Virus record (IMG/VR): IMGVR_UViG_3300032236_001091
Location: 1 to 44,418 of that record
Strand: one strand, 5' to 3'
Origin: a virus
Length of the DNA: 44,418 nt
How positions within the stretch are numbered: the stretch's first letter is position 1; each line of letters begins with the position of its first letter. Shown one piece after another: positions 33,106 through 39,925 of this stretch. The notes beneath the pieces were generated by a model. It worked only from the letters and a program-made list of their open reading frames with translations, ran no database searches and had not been told where the DNA came from. The translations under genes were made by a program, and so were the position numbers.

Positions 33106-33851
33106 ACCGGTATCCTCCACTCTTTTTCGCCAGCATTCCATTGGTGCAACACTGGCCAACAATGTTTTTCGTCGTACTCACCAAACACAAACCCGTGCCC
33201 CCAAGCGAGAGTTCCCAATCGCTCCGCAGCGTAATGCGCCTGATTGATGACCATTCCGGTCCCAACCCCAAACGCCGTCGCGTTGTCCACTCGATTGCAT
33301 TTTGCAATGCCTGGTCGGTGAGCGTGGGCCACAACAGAGTTGCCAAATGCCATCGCAGTATCTCGCAGGTAGTTCACCGAGTAACTGAACCCGTGGAAAA
33401 ACTTGTAGTCACCAAGCTCATACCAGTCCCAAACGGTGTACGGAACGATTGTGGCCTTGGTCGCTTTGACCGGCTCAAGCATTCGATCCCAAACGGCTTC
33501 GGCTGCGGTCGAGATTACCACGTTGTAATGGTTCTTCAGCTTGAAGCATCGGTTCTCATGGTTGCCGACGCAGAACACGGTCGGGTGCAACTCCCTGAGA
33601 TACCGACGCCCCATCTCCAGATCAGGCAACACGGAATGAGCCTCGTCCGCGTCACCACTGTTGGGCCTAGCTCCCGTGCGAAACGCCTTGGTGTCGTAAG
33701 CGTCTCCAAGGTGGATTACCGCGTCCGGCTTAAACAGTTGGCGGAATCGTAGCGTGGCCCTTTCGAAGCCTGGATCAATGAGTTCGCCGTGCGTGCAACC
33801 GACCGCCATAAACCGCTTTTTCTTGCTGGGGATCGGCTGCGTTTTTTTCAT
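33102..33851 (-). CDS. Calcineurin-like metallophosphoesterase
   Basis: A 249-residue protein with the ordered metal motifs: VGCTHGE (17-23), HLGDAYD (47-53), VGNHEN (95-100), FFHG (151-154) and VVAHAHRPG (173-181). The first motif is Cys-Thr-His where Asp-x-His is usual, so one metal ligand is replaced. These enzymes hydrolyse phosphomono- or diesters with Mn or Fe/Zn; the phage substrate may be a nucleotide or a DNA end. It overlaps both neighbours by ATGA. Confidence 0.85.
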   Translation of the reverse strand: MKKTQPIPSKKKRFMAVGCTHGELIDPGFERATLRFRQLFKPDAVIHLGDAYDTKAFRTGARPNSGDADEAHSVLPDLEMGRRYLRELHPTVFCVGNHENRCFKLKNHYNVVISTAAEAVWDRMLEPVKATKATIVPYTVWDWYELGDYKFFHGFSYSVNYLRDTAMAFGNSVVAHAHRPGIAKCNRVDNATAFGVGTGMVINQAHYAAERLGTLAWGHGFVFGEYDEKHCWPVLHQWNAGEKEWRIPV

Positions 33852-34027
33852 AGGTTTTGCTCCAACTGATTTAGCAACATCTGGAACATTTCGCTGGTCA
33901 TCTCGGGCATCTGAGACCGGTCAATGCGAGCCTCGGACCTCTGAACCTCGTCGGATCCTTCAATCGGACGCTCAAGAGCGATCACAACGAAAGTTTGACC
34001 GGCAGTGAATTGTGGCTCGTCGCTCAT
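33848..34027 (-). CDS. Small hypothetical protein coupled to RuvC and phosphoesterase genes
   Basis: A 59-residue acidic protein, MSDEPQFTAGQTFVVIALER onward, with a Met/Gln-rich helical tail (QMPEMTSEMFQMLLNQLEQN). Both ends overlap neighbours by ATGA: its start sits in the RuvC-like stop, its stop in the metallophosphoesterase start. Such tight coupling supports a real gene despite its length. No family is recognised. Confidence 0.7.
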   Translation of the reverse strand: MSDEPQFTAGQTFVVIALERPIEGSDEVQRSEARIDRSQMPEMTSEMFQMLLNQLEQNL

Positions 34028-34482
34028 CGATTGATTCCTTCTTTTTCCATTGCGTAGTCCAGTATCAGCAGAGCATCGGCAGTGGCTAATGTCACGCTGG
34101 AATTAGGGAACCGTCGTTCGGCTTCTTCTTTCAGTTTGCGTTTCCACGCGGCCTGAGACTCAACAGATTTCCGACCTCCAAGGTTCAAACGAGCCTGCCA
34201 TTCCTTTGGCGGGACCAAAATGACTCGCCATCCTAGCGCGGTAAGCAGCCCCTCCACGCGACCGAAATTACGAAACAAAACCGCCGTTGAACTCGACGCG
34301 ATCTTGCCTCCGCAATACTTGGGAACGTCTTCGATGTAGGCCACTCCTCCTCCGGAAGGCACAACTTTCCAAATCTCGTTCACTCCATCCGGCATTTTGC
34401 AGCATTCGACCTGAGATTTGTACGGATGATAACCGGCAATCCCGCCACCCACGCCTGGATCCACTGCTAAAACGGTTTTCAC
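34024..34482 (-). CDS. RuvC-like Holliday junction resolvase
   Basis: A 152-residue RNase H-fold nuclease. AVDPGVGGGIAGY gives catalytic Asp8; GGVAYIEDVPKY gives Glu51; the C-terminal TLATADALLILDYA gives Asp136 and Asp142. FGRVEGLLTALGW and VPPKEWQARL are typical RuvC-like helices. It would cut branched recombination or replication intermediates before packaging. It uses GTG 34482, overlapping the DHH stop, with GGAG a few bases upstream. It belongs to the recombination block with the SF2 helicase, RecE-like exonuclease and RecT-like annealing protein. Confidence 0.85.
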   Translation of the reverse strand: MKTVLAVDPGVGGGIAGYHPYKSQVECCKMPDGVNEIWKVVPSGGGVAYIEDVPKYCGGKIASSSTAVLFRNFGRVEGLLTALGWRVILVPPKEWQARLNLGGRKSVESQAAWKRKLKEEAERRFPNSSVTLATADALLILDYAMEKEGINR

Positions 34483-35516
34483 TTGTCTCCTCCGTCTGAA
34501 TTGTAAAGTCCATCAAGAATGGAATCTAACCCAATAAGTCTAACTCTAAACCCGCATGCGCCCTTGTGTCCGCCGCCGCCCCACTGAGTGGCGATCTTTG
34601 ACAAGTCGATGTCTTCGTGGCCGGGAGCATGATAGAGGCTAACCATCACAGGCTGTTCGACGTTTCCCGTATAACGCCACGCGAAGATTGCCTGATGCTC
34701 GGGCTTCAGACCTCCGCGAACCAGATCGCTATTGCCACGCTGACTGATGTTGAGGGCGCACATGGTGAGTCCAGCAAACTTAATCGTGTGAGAGTATTGT
34801 GCGCTGTACTCGTCATTCTGTTTGTCGCAGTAGGATTTGATGGCATATCCTTTAGCAATCGCAGCAATTAGCGGCTCAGATCCGTCTCCCTTGCCATCTT
34901 CGCTAAAAAACTGACTTTCTACGAGAAAGCGGTATTCCTTATCGGATAAAGATCTCAAACCAAATTGCAACGCTTTAGCGTCAGGATCTCGGTGGTCCCA
35001 AATGTCGTACTCTCCGACAAGACGTATCAGTGCAGGTTCGTCCACATAGCGATTTATGAAGTCTTGTTTTGTGTCAATAGGCCCAGGAATATAACACCGT
35101 AAACAATCAAACCACTGCCAGCACAACCGGCACGCAGCCACGCCGTCTATGCGGAGGCCGTTAAAATACGGGAATGGTTTGTCTCCAATGTCTGCAAGTT
35201 GATCCCACTTCTCGATTGCGCTCTTGTGGTGGTCGATCCAGACGATATTCGACCGCAACTCAGGGCGAGCCATCAACTCATCAACCGAGAGGTCGACGAT
35301 GTAGAGGGCGTCGTAGTCGGTCCACTGAAGCTGCGTCCTCATTCCGAGACCATCAGCCAGACCATACTCAAGCTCAGGCACTGGCCGACCGTAGTCCCAC
35401 CCGTACGAGTGGATGGCGGCTTCCGGGTGGAGACGTGCGAGGTGGAATCGGCAGACTTCGTTGGAGAGCTTTCCGTCAAAGTCGGCGTCGTGATAGATGA
35501 TGGCTATGTTTTTCAT
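34479..35516 (-). CDS. DHH-family phosphoesterase
   Basis: A 345-residue protein with YHDADFDG (8-15, motif I), YIVDLSVD (72-79, II), WIDHHKS (93-99, the DHH motif) and GEYDIWDHRD (168-177, IV). The C-terminal DHHA1 domain ends in GGGGHKGACG (about 313-322). Homologues degrade nanoRNA, cyclic dinucleotides or single-stranded DNA (NrnA, RecJ). Here it may recycle nanoRNA or cut a nucleotide signal. ATG 35516 lies inside the upstream stop (ATGA), so it is preferred over ATG 35528. Confidence 0.85.
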   Translation of the reverse strand: MKNIAIIYHDADFDGKLSNEVCRFHLARLHPEAAIHSYGWDYGRPVPELEYGLADGLGMRTQLQWTDYDALYIVDLSVDELMARPELRSNIVWIDHHKSAIEKWDQLADIGDKPFPYFNGLRIDGVAACRLCWQWFDCLRCYIPGPIDTKQDFINRYVDEPALIRLVGEYDIWDHRDPDAKALQFGLRSLSDKEYRFLVESQFFSEDGKGDGSEPLIAAIAKGYAIKSYCDKQNDEYSAQYSHTIKFAGLTMCALNISQRGNSDLVRGGLKPEHQAIFAWRYTGNVEQPVMVSLYHAPGHEDIDLSKIATQWGGGGHKGACGFRVRLIGLDSILDGLYNSDGGDK

Positions 35517-35710
35517 TGTTCGTTCCATTTTTTGTTTACTTTCTCATAACTAAATTCGCATCCGCATTCCTCGCAGAACATCGGGTCAATCTCGCCCGGT
35601 TCGTCGGGTGTCTGATTGTCCGGGTGCCCGTGCCGCCTGCCGGGTCTCGCCGGGGTAAACTCAATGTCATGCTCCAGCCCGCAATCCGGGCAATCGTAAC
35701 TGATGTTCAT
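35513..35710 (-). CDS. Small zinc-ribbon protein
   Basis: A 65-residue protein with CPDCG (7-11) and CEECGC (46-51), the two knuckles of a zinc ribbon separated by an acidic, Pro-rich linker. ATGA overlaps tie it to the HExxH protein before it and to the DHH phosphoesterase after it. Zinc ribbons of this size usually bind nucleic acid or a partner enzyme; a partner is not evident. Confidence 0.75.
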   Translation of the reverse strand: MNISYDCPDCGLEHDIEFTPARPGRRHGHPDNQTPDEPGEIDPMFCEECGCEFSYEKVNKKWNEQ

Positions 35711-35952
35711 TTTCTAATTCTTCGATAATTTGCTTTCCAAATTTTGCTGCTCAATACGTTTGCCGCATCCCAAATTGCATCCTCACTCCATTTCGGTTCA
35801 ATAATGTGCAAAATTTCGTGAATCAACGTGTCCAAATATTCTCGGCTGTCTTGCCTGGGGTCCAATTCCACCAAGCCGTCAGGATAAGCCAAACCAAACG
35901 CTTTTTCCCTACCCAAATGACGCTCAACAACTTTGACACGTTTCTTTGTCAT
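35707..35952 (-). CDS. Small HExxH putative metalloprotein
   Basis: An 81-residue protein with HEILH (45-49) inside DTLIHEILHIIEP, the HExxH zinc-protease signature. A following acidic residue could be the third ligand. At 81 residues it lacks the fold of most proteases but resembles the minimal SprT/WLM-like or phage DUF metallopeptidase cores. Peptidase activity is inferred from the motif only. It overlaps the helicase and zinc-ribbon genes by ATGA. Confidence 0.65.
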   Translation of the reverse strand: MTKKRVKVVERHLGREKAFGLAYPDGLVELDPRQDSREYLDTLIHEILHIIEPKWSEDAIWDAANVLSSKIWKANYRRIRK

Positions 35953-37457
35953 TTTTTGTTTCCAAATTGCTTGTCCAAAAACTCGCTCGCTCCCTTAAAA
36001 GTCTCGGTGTACGGCTTCGGATGCCCCAGCTTAATCAGCCACTTCAGTTGCTTTGGGGATGCGAGCTTGAGCCGCTGCCGGTCCATAATTCGATTGATGA
36101 TCGCGCTCGCGTGCCCTTTACAAGTCACGCGGTCACCAGCCAATCCAAACCTCTCAATCATCTGAACCTGCTTGGGGCTAGGCGGTGCGCTCTCCCAGGC
36201 CATCACCGGCTCATATTCCGCAAGACGTGCATCGTGGAGGCTTACCGCAAACTCCAGCGGATCAATCGCATTCAGCTTCTTTCCAATCGCTTTCGCCGCC
36301 TGTTCCTTAAGCTGCTTGATGAGGCTTTGCTCGCGCTGTTCCTTGGCCGACTCCACCACCTTCTCGACATCCCACATCTCGCCCTGGTCGAGCATCTCCT
36401 CGGCAATCTTTGCAACCTCAACGGAATCGGTAACCAGGCTCGTCGGGCGTACGAGGCTGTGCTTACCGGTAAGCCAAAGAGCATCCAGAACGAGCAGGTT
36501 CTCCTTATTTGGAAAGATCCGAGTCCCGCGTCCGATCATCTGACTGTACAGTGGCCGACTCATCGTGGGCCGAAGGACAAGCACGCAATCAATCGACGGG
36601 CAATCGTAGCCCTCGGTCAGCAGCATTGAGTTCGACAGGATGCCAACTTTTTTGGCTGCAAACCGGGCAAGGATCTCGGCGCGATCCGGCGAGTTTCCAT
36701 CAACGTGCTCGGCATCAAACCCTGCGCCTTTGGCAATCTCGGTAAATTGCTTGCTAGTGGCGATCAATGGCAGGAACACCAGTGTCTTACGGTCTCTGGG
36801 AATGTGGGCCACGATCTTCTCCAGCCACGGGGTAATTGCCGAATCCAACTCCTCACTTGCGTACTCGCCTGCCCGCTTACTGACGTTCGACAAATCCACT
36901 CGCACCGGGATCCGGTTCACCACGATCTTCGACAAATACCCCTGCGCGATCAGATCCAGCAGACCGATTTCGTAGGCGACTTTCTCAAAGTAGTTGCCCA
37001 GTTCCTTCTTGTCGCTCCGATCCGGGGTGGCGGTCACTCCGAGCACTTTGGCTCCCGTGAACCTGCCCATCAGGTTTAGATAGCTCTCGGATACAAGGTG
37101 ATGGCACTCGTCCACAATGACCGTGCGAAAGTAGCCCGAACCAAACACGTCGCGCCTGCTGAGAGTCTGCATCGACGCCACAACCATGCGCTCGCTTCCA
37201 GTCGCTCTGGATTCCGCCATTTCCTTTACCGCACGAACACCGGTCGCCTTCTCCATCTTGTCGATGGCTTGGTCGATCAGTTCCTGTCGGTGGGCCAATA
37301 TCAGGACCGGGCCGTGCTCCATCCTGTCCCTTGCAATACAAGCCATCATCACCGCTTTGCCCGATCCAGTCGGGGCCACCGCAATCACCCGGTCGGATTT
37401 TTTCCACGATTCATGGACCGCATTAATTAGGTTGACCTGATATGGTCTGAGATCCAT
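35949..37457 (-). CDS. SF2 DEAD/DEAH-type helicase
   Basis: A 502-residue helicase. Motif I is APTGSGKA (28-35), motif II VDECHH (115-120), motif III VTATP (141-145) and motif VI QMIGRGTR (306-313). The C-terminal region is helical. Motif I ends GKA where Lys is normally followed by Thr or Ser, which could weaken Mg2+ coordination. It resembles UvsW/RecG-like phage helicases that remodel recombination intermediates. It has a (CAA)5 leader behind a strong hairpin and overlaps the HExxH gene by ATGA. Confidence 0.85.
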   Translation of the reverse strand: MDLRPYQVNLINAVHESWKKSDRVIAVAPTGSGKAVMMACIARDRMEHGPVLILAHRQELIDQAIDKMEKATGVRAVKEMAESRATGSERMVVASMQTLSRRDVFGSGYFRTVIVDECHHLVSESYLNLMGRFTGAKVLGVTATPDRSDKKELGNYFEKVAYEIGLLDLIAQGYLSKIVVNRIPVRVDLSNVSKRAGEYASEELDSAITPWLEKIVAHIPRDRKTLVFLPLIATSKQFTEIAKGAGFDAEHVDGNSPDRAEILARFAAKKVGILSNSMLLTEGYDCPSIDCVLVLRPTMSRPLYSQMIGRGTRIFPNKENLLVLDALWLTGKHSLVRPTSLVTDSVEVAKIAEEMLDQGEMWDVEKVVESAKEQREQSLIKQLKEQAAKAIGKKLNAIDPLEFAVSLHDARLAEYEPVMAWESAPPSPKQVQMIERFGLAGDRVTCKGHASAIINRIMDRQRLKLASPKQLKWLIKLGHPKPYTETFKGASEFLDKQFGNKK

Positions 37458-37485
37458 TTTGATCGTGTTAGGGGAAAGCGGTTTA

Positions 37486-37539
37486 TTGTTGTTGTTGTTG
37501 GCCCCGCACCGGTTTTATTGTTTTTTCCGGTGCGGGGCC
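37486..37539 (-). promoter_or_regulatory. Hairpin plus (CAA)5 leader of SF2 helicase
   Basis: A perfect 13-bp stem pairs GGCCCCGCACCGG (37500-37512) with CCGGTGCGGGGCC (37527-37539) around a 14-base A/T-rich loop. On the minus strand it is followed at once by (CAA)5 (37500-37486) and then the helicase start. On the plus strand a T-rich tract follows, so it could also act as a plus-strand terminator. On the minus-strand message it looks like a stable 5' cap before an unfolded leader. Confidence 0.7.
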
Positions 37540-37558
37540 TTTGTTTTCCTAGTGTGGA

Positions 37559-37981
37559 TCAGTAAGGAATCTTGTCATCGGCCTTGTCGCCGGGCTTGAG
37601 GCTCTTCACCTTGGCAATCGACTTCTTCTCGCCGTTCTTCTCGTACTCTTCCTTGGCGACCACAATCGTGAGTGTCTTTCCCAAAAACGTCTCGCCAAAG
37701 AACTTCACGAACGTGCCGCGCTTCTCGAAATCAATCTCCTGACCGTCGGGGATGTCAGCACCCGTTGCCACGATCAAACTATTGACGCGCCAGTGCGACT
37801 TTGGAGTGTTGTAGAAGTCATCCCGAATGGTGTTGCCAGTGGCGTCGTCCTTGTACGTCACGACGGCGACCTCGTCGCCCTTGAGGGTAATCTTCTCCTC
37901 CACTTTGTCCACGGCGACCAAGTAGGTGCCAGGGGTTTCGATGAATGCGCCGGATGCGGACTTGCGATCTACTTTGAACAT
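37559..37981 (-). CDS. DUF669-like single-strand DNA-binding-type protein
   Basis: A 140-residue protein with a beta-rich core (PGTYLVAVDKVEEKITLKGD; VVTYKDDATGNTIRDDFYNT) and a charged C-terminus (SLKPGDKADDKIPY). This matches the DUF669 pattern of phage early proteins found beside recombination genes and proposed to bind DNA. An acidic tail recalls SSB. The start is preceded by CCAAGAAAAAGT. It lies between the RecE-like exonuclease and the helicase, which supports a recombination role. Confidence 0.65.
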   Translation of the reverse strand: MFKVDRKSASGAFIETPGTYLVAVDKVEEKITLKGDEVAVVTYKDDATGNTIRDDFYNTPKSHWRVNSLIVATGADIPDGQEIDFEKRGTFVKFFGETFLGKTLTIVVAKEEYEKNGEKKSIAKVKSLKPGDKADDKIPY

Positions 37982-37992
37982 ACTTTTTCTTG

Positions 37993-38015
37993 GTTACTGA
38001 GTTACTGCGTTACTG
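37993..38015 (-). repeat. Three-copy 8-bp repeat carrying stops in all frames
   Basis: GTTACTG occurs at 37993, 38001 and 38009 with eight-base spacing. On the minus strand each copy contains TAA, and since eight is not a multiple of three the three stops fall in three different frames. The first is the RecE-like stop; the array lies before the DUF669-like start. Confidence 0.8.
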
Positions 38016-38805
38016 GTTCGTTTTTCTTCCGCCAACTTGGTAGCGAAATCTTGTTAATGACCTGGGGGTAGGCTGGCCAACTGTCCATCTCCTTGCAGGA
38101 GGCGTACAAATTGATCCTCGCCCTGCGTTCGATGCGAGCGAATTCCAAAAGCTCATCATCAAGCTCGTACACGCCAACGGCATACGGAGCGACCTTCTCA
38201 ATCGCGATGAACAGGAACCGCTTACGCTGGCTCATCTCAAGGTAATGAGCAGCCTGGATGTCGTAGCCGTACAACGCCACGGTGCGTTCGAATCCTTTCG
38301 GACTCGCGTCATCCGTGGTTTTCACGTCGAGGATCAGGTCGTCGGTGAGGTAATCCAGTCGAGCCTTCATATCCACGCCGGTCTCATCGTCCTGGCCAAA
38401 AAGGCTGACCTCGGATTTTCCCTTGAAGAGCAGTGGGCCAACAATGGGGTTCGACAGAATCGACCGGGTGCATTGCTTCACTGCCTCCATCTCGTCCGAC
38501 TCAATCGAGGTCTTGCCCTTGTTGTGCAGTTCCCATTCTTTCTTGGCTTCCTTTCCCGCCGTTGTTCGACCATCGAACTTGGGTGAGATCACATACTCGG
38601 AAGCAAAACGCCCAGGTTCAAGCACAGCGCAATGAACGGCAGTGCCGAATCGCATCGCATCGGATTCCTTGCGCGATTGATTGTGTTTCCACGCCCAGTA
38701 GTGCGCTGGCGACTTGCGAATCTCTTTCAACGCACTGGCCGACAGAGCGTCAATCGCGTGGTATTCGGCGGGAGGAAGATCGTACTTGATCGACGAGTTT
38801 TTCAT
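38002..38805 (-). CDS. RecE-like PD-(D/E)XK exonuclease
   Basis: A 267-residue nuclease. MRFGTAVHCAVLEPGRF (51-67) is the conserved N-terminal region; KSEVSLF (Glu132), MKARLDYL (Asp151) and LILDVKTT (Asp160, Lys162) form the metal-binding core; YDIQAAHYLEM (about 181-191) is the RecB/Cas4-type Gln-Tyr motif. It would resect double-stranded ends 5' to 3' so that the RecT-like protein, five genes upstream, can anneal strands. ATG 38805 overlaps the small membrane-protein gene. Confidence 0.88.
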   Translation of the reverse strand: MKNSSIKYDLPPAEYHAIDALSASALKEIRKSPAHYWAWKHNQSRKESDAMRFGTAVHCAVLEPGRFASEYVISPKFDGRTTAGKEAKKEWELHNKGKTSIESDEMEAVKQCTRSILSNPIVGPLLFKGKSEVSLFGQDDETGVDMKARLDYLTDDLILDVKTTDDASPKGFERTVALYGYDIQAAHYLEMSQRKRFLFIAIEKVAPYAVGVYELDDELLEFARIERRARINLYASCKEMDSWPAYPQVINKISLPSWRKKNEPVTQ

Positions 38806-38933
38806 TTCGCCACTCCTTTGCGGTCAATCAATCGAGCGACAGAACGGGACACCGTGATGAACGACAGACCGATTGCAAACGGAACCCAGGCCAAGCAAAC
38901 AGAGATCAGCCATTGTTGTATTTCAGTTTTCAT
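38802..38933 (-). CDS. Small single-TM protein
   Basis: A 43-residue protein, MKTEIQQWLISVCLAWVPFA then IGLSFITVSRSVARLIDRK, with one membrane segment (about 8-28) and a basic cytoplasmic tail. Its stop overlaps the RecE-like start (ATGA), strong evidence that it is translated. It follows a (CAA)4 leader. Small phage membrane proteins in early operons often interfere with host functions or exclude superinfection; its role is unknown. Confidence 0.7.
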   Translation of the reverse strand: MKTEIQQWLISVCLAWVPFAIGLSFITVSRSVARLIDRKGVAK

Positions 38934-39062
38934 TTATGCTTTTGTTGTTGTTGTTTTGTTTCCCGCCTTCACAAGCCGCTCGATCCGCTCCTGATACTGC
39001 CGCACATCGCCAATCCCAGCGGGCAGCTTGACCGTTCCGCGCAGCCAGTTTGTCCATAATGC
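38934..39062 (-). other. Post-stop in-frame open segment and (CAA)4 leader
   Basis: After the TAA (39065-39063) ending the preceding gene, the same frame stays open for 42 codons, reading protein-like sequence (VKLPAGIGDVRQYQERIERL) to a TAA at 38934. It has no ATG in frame. The segment also contains (CAA)4 (38942-38953) just before the small membrane-protein start. It could be a recent nonsense mutation, programmed readthrough, or a separately started remnant. Confidence 0.4.
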
Positions 39063-39278
39063 TTAGGGGTCGTTGACGACGGCTTCCAACTCCTTCACGC
39101 AACCCTGCAAAAACTCAATCTGCCGCTCCTGTTGTTTGGAAACCGCAATGAGAAGGCCAATTTGAGTGTTTGCGGCGTTGAGTTCACGTTCGAGTTTCAA
39201 AGCTTCTTTAAACAACCATAAACTCCTGGCACCGGTTGAGTTTTTGTATGCTAAATCAGTCCTAGGCGTGTCGCTCAT
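39063..39278 (-). CDS. Small early hypothetical protein (MSDTPRTD family)
   Basis: A 71-residue protein beginning MSDTPRTDLAYKNSTGARSL, a common opening for phage early proteins, followed by KLERELNAANTQI and a helical tail. ATG 39278 overlaps the previous stop (ATGA). The helix probably coils. It ends at TAA 39063, after which the same frame continues for 42 codons, so it may once have been longer. Confidence 0.65.
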   Translation of the reverse strand: MSDTPRTDLAYKNSTGARSLWLFKEALKLERELNAANTQIGLLIAVSKQQERQIEFLQGCVKELEAVVNDP

Positions 39279-39487
39279 TTGTTTCCTTTCAATTCGTCGT
39301 TTTTGATTTTGTAAACGCCGAGCATTGCCAGCGCGTTGTCCCGTTCGGTCTGCATGCTGTGAAGAACGCGACCGTTGCATTCCAGCTCCTCCTCCAACTT
39401 TTTCACCAAGCCCATAAGTGTTTTCCTTTCTTCAAGAAGACCTTCCACTCCTTCGCGAATCCTCCTAAGACCTTCAAGATCTGTCAC
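39275..39487 (-). CDS. Small coiled-coil early protein
   Basis: A 70-residue protein, MTDLEGLRRIREGVEGLLEE onward, with a clear heptad pattern to about 50. GTG 39487 is chosen because AAAGGAGG lies four to five bases upstream, one of the strongest Shine-Dalgarno sites here. It overlaps the upstream gene by 14 bases and the downstream gene by ATGA. No family is recognised; the coil may mediate oligomerisation. Confidence 0.6.
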   Translation of the reverse strand: MTDLEGLRRIREGVEGLLEERKTLMGLVKKLEEELECNGRVLHSMQTERDNALAMLGVYKIKNDELKGNK

Positions 39488-39782
39488 ACATCCTCCTTTC
39501 GACAACGCGGCGGTACGTAAACCACGCCTGCTCTTGACTGTGCGATCCGTGCGACAATGCGTAGTTCCACCCCTCCCGATACGCTTTCTCCACCTCCCCC
39601 ACCGGAACAAGACGCTCGGACCATTCGCCGTCCATGCGTTCAACTCGGCCTTCCATGCAATCTGTTCCGTGCGCCCACAATTCTCCGGTCGGGCTAGGTT
39701 TGACGTTTACCAGATGCAAGCCTGATTCGTCGTTCCACCAATACGCACCCGGCTCCGTTGGTTTTTCTGATGTGAATTTCAT
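39474..39782 (-). CDS. Small early hypothetical protein
   Basis: A 102-residue protein with EKPTEPGAYWWNDESG near the N-terminus and EVEKAYREGWNYALSHG in the second half, features of small phage proteins of unknown function. It is soluble, with many tryptophans. ATG 39782 overlaps the upstream stop (ATGA). Confidence 0.65.
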   Translation of the reverse strand: MKFTSEKPTEPGAYWWNDESGLHLVNVKPSPTGELWAHGTDCMEGRVERMDGEWSERLVPVGEVEKAYREGWNYALSHGSHSQEQAWFTYRRVVERRMCDRS

Positions 39783-39925
39783 TTCCTATTCTCCTTCCTA
39801 GTCTCATCACTAAGCTCGTACATCGACTCTTCGATTTCGGCAGCAGCATAAAATACAGCCCAACAAATGGTGATCGCGGATGCGACAACCACGATCACAA
39901 AAATTGCTACTTGGTAGATGGTCAT
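39779..39925 (-). CDS. Small single-TM early protein
   Basis: A 48-residue protein, MTIYQVAIFVIVVVASAITI then CWAVFYAAAEIEESMYELSD, with an N-terminal membrane segment (about 6-28) and an acidic tail. ATG 39925 overlaps the RecT-like stop and its own stop overlaps the next start, so it is translated. Role unknown. Confidence 0.7.
   Translation of the reverse strand: MTIYQVAIFVIVVVASAITICWAVFYAAAEIEESMYELSDETRKENRK

Noticed and set aside
33012-33752. 246-codon plus-strand frame
   Set aside because: Antisense to the metallophosphoesterase, whose motifs are clear.
38923-39057. 44-codon minus frame starting MDKLAARNGQ
   Set aside because: It is less protein-like than the alternative frame through the same bases, and it overlaps the start of the next gene; treated as a post-stop segment.
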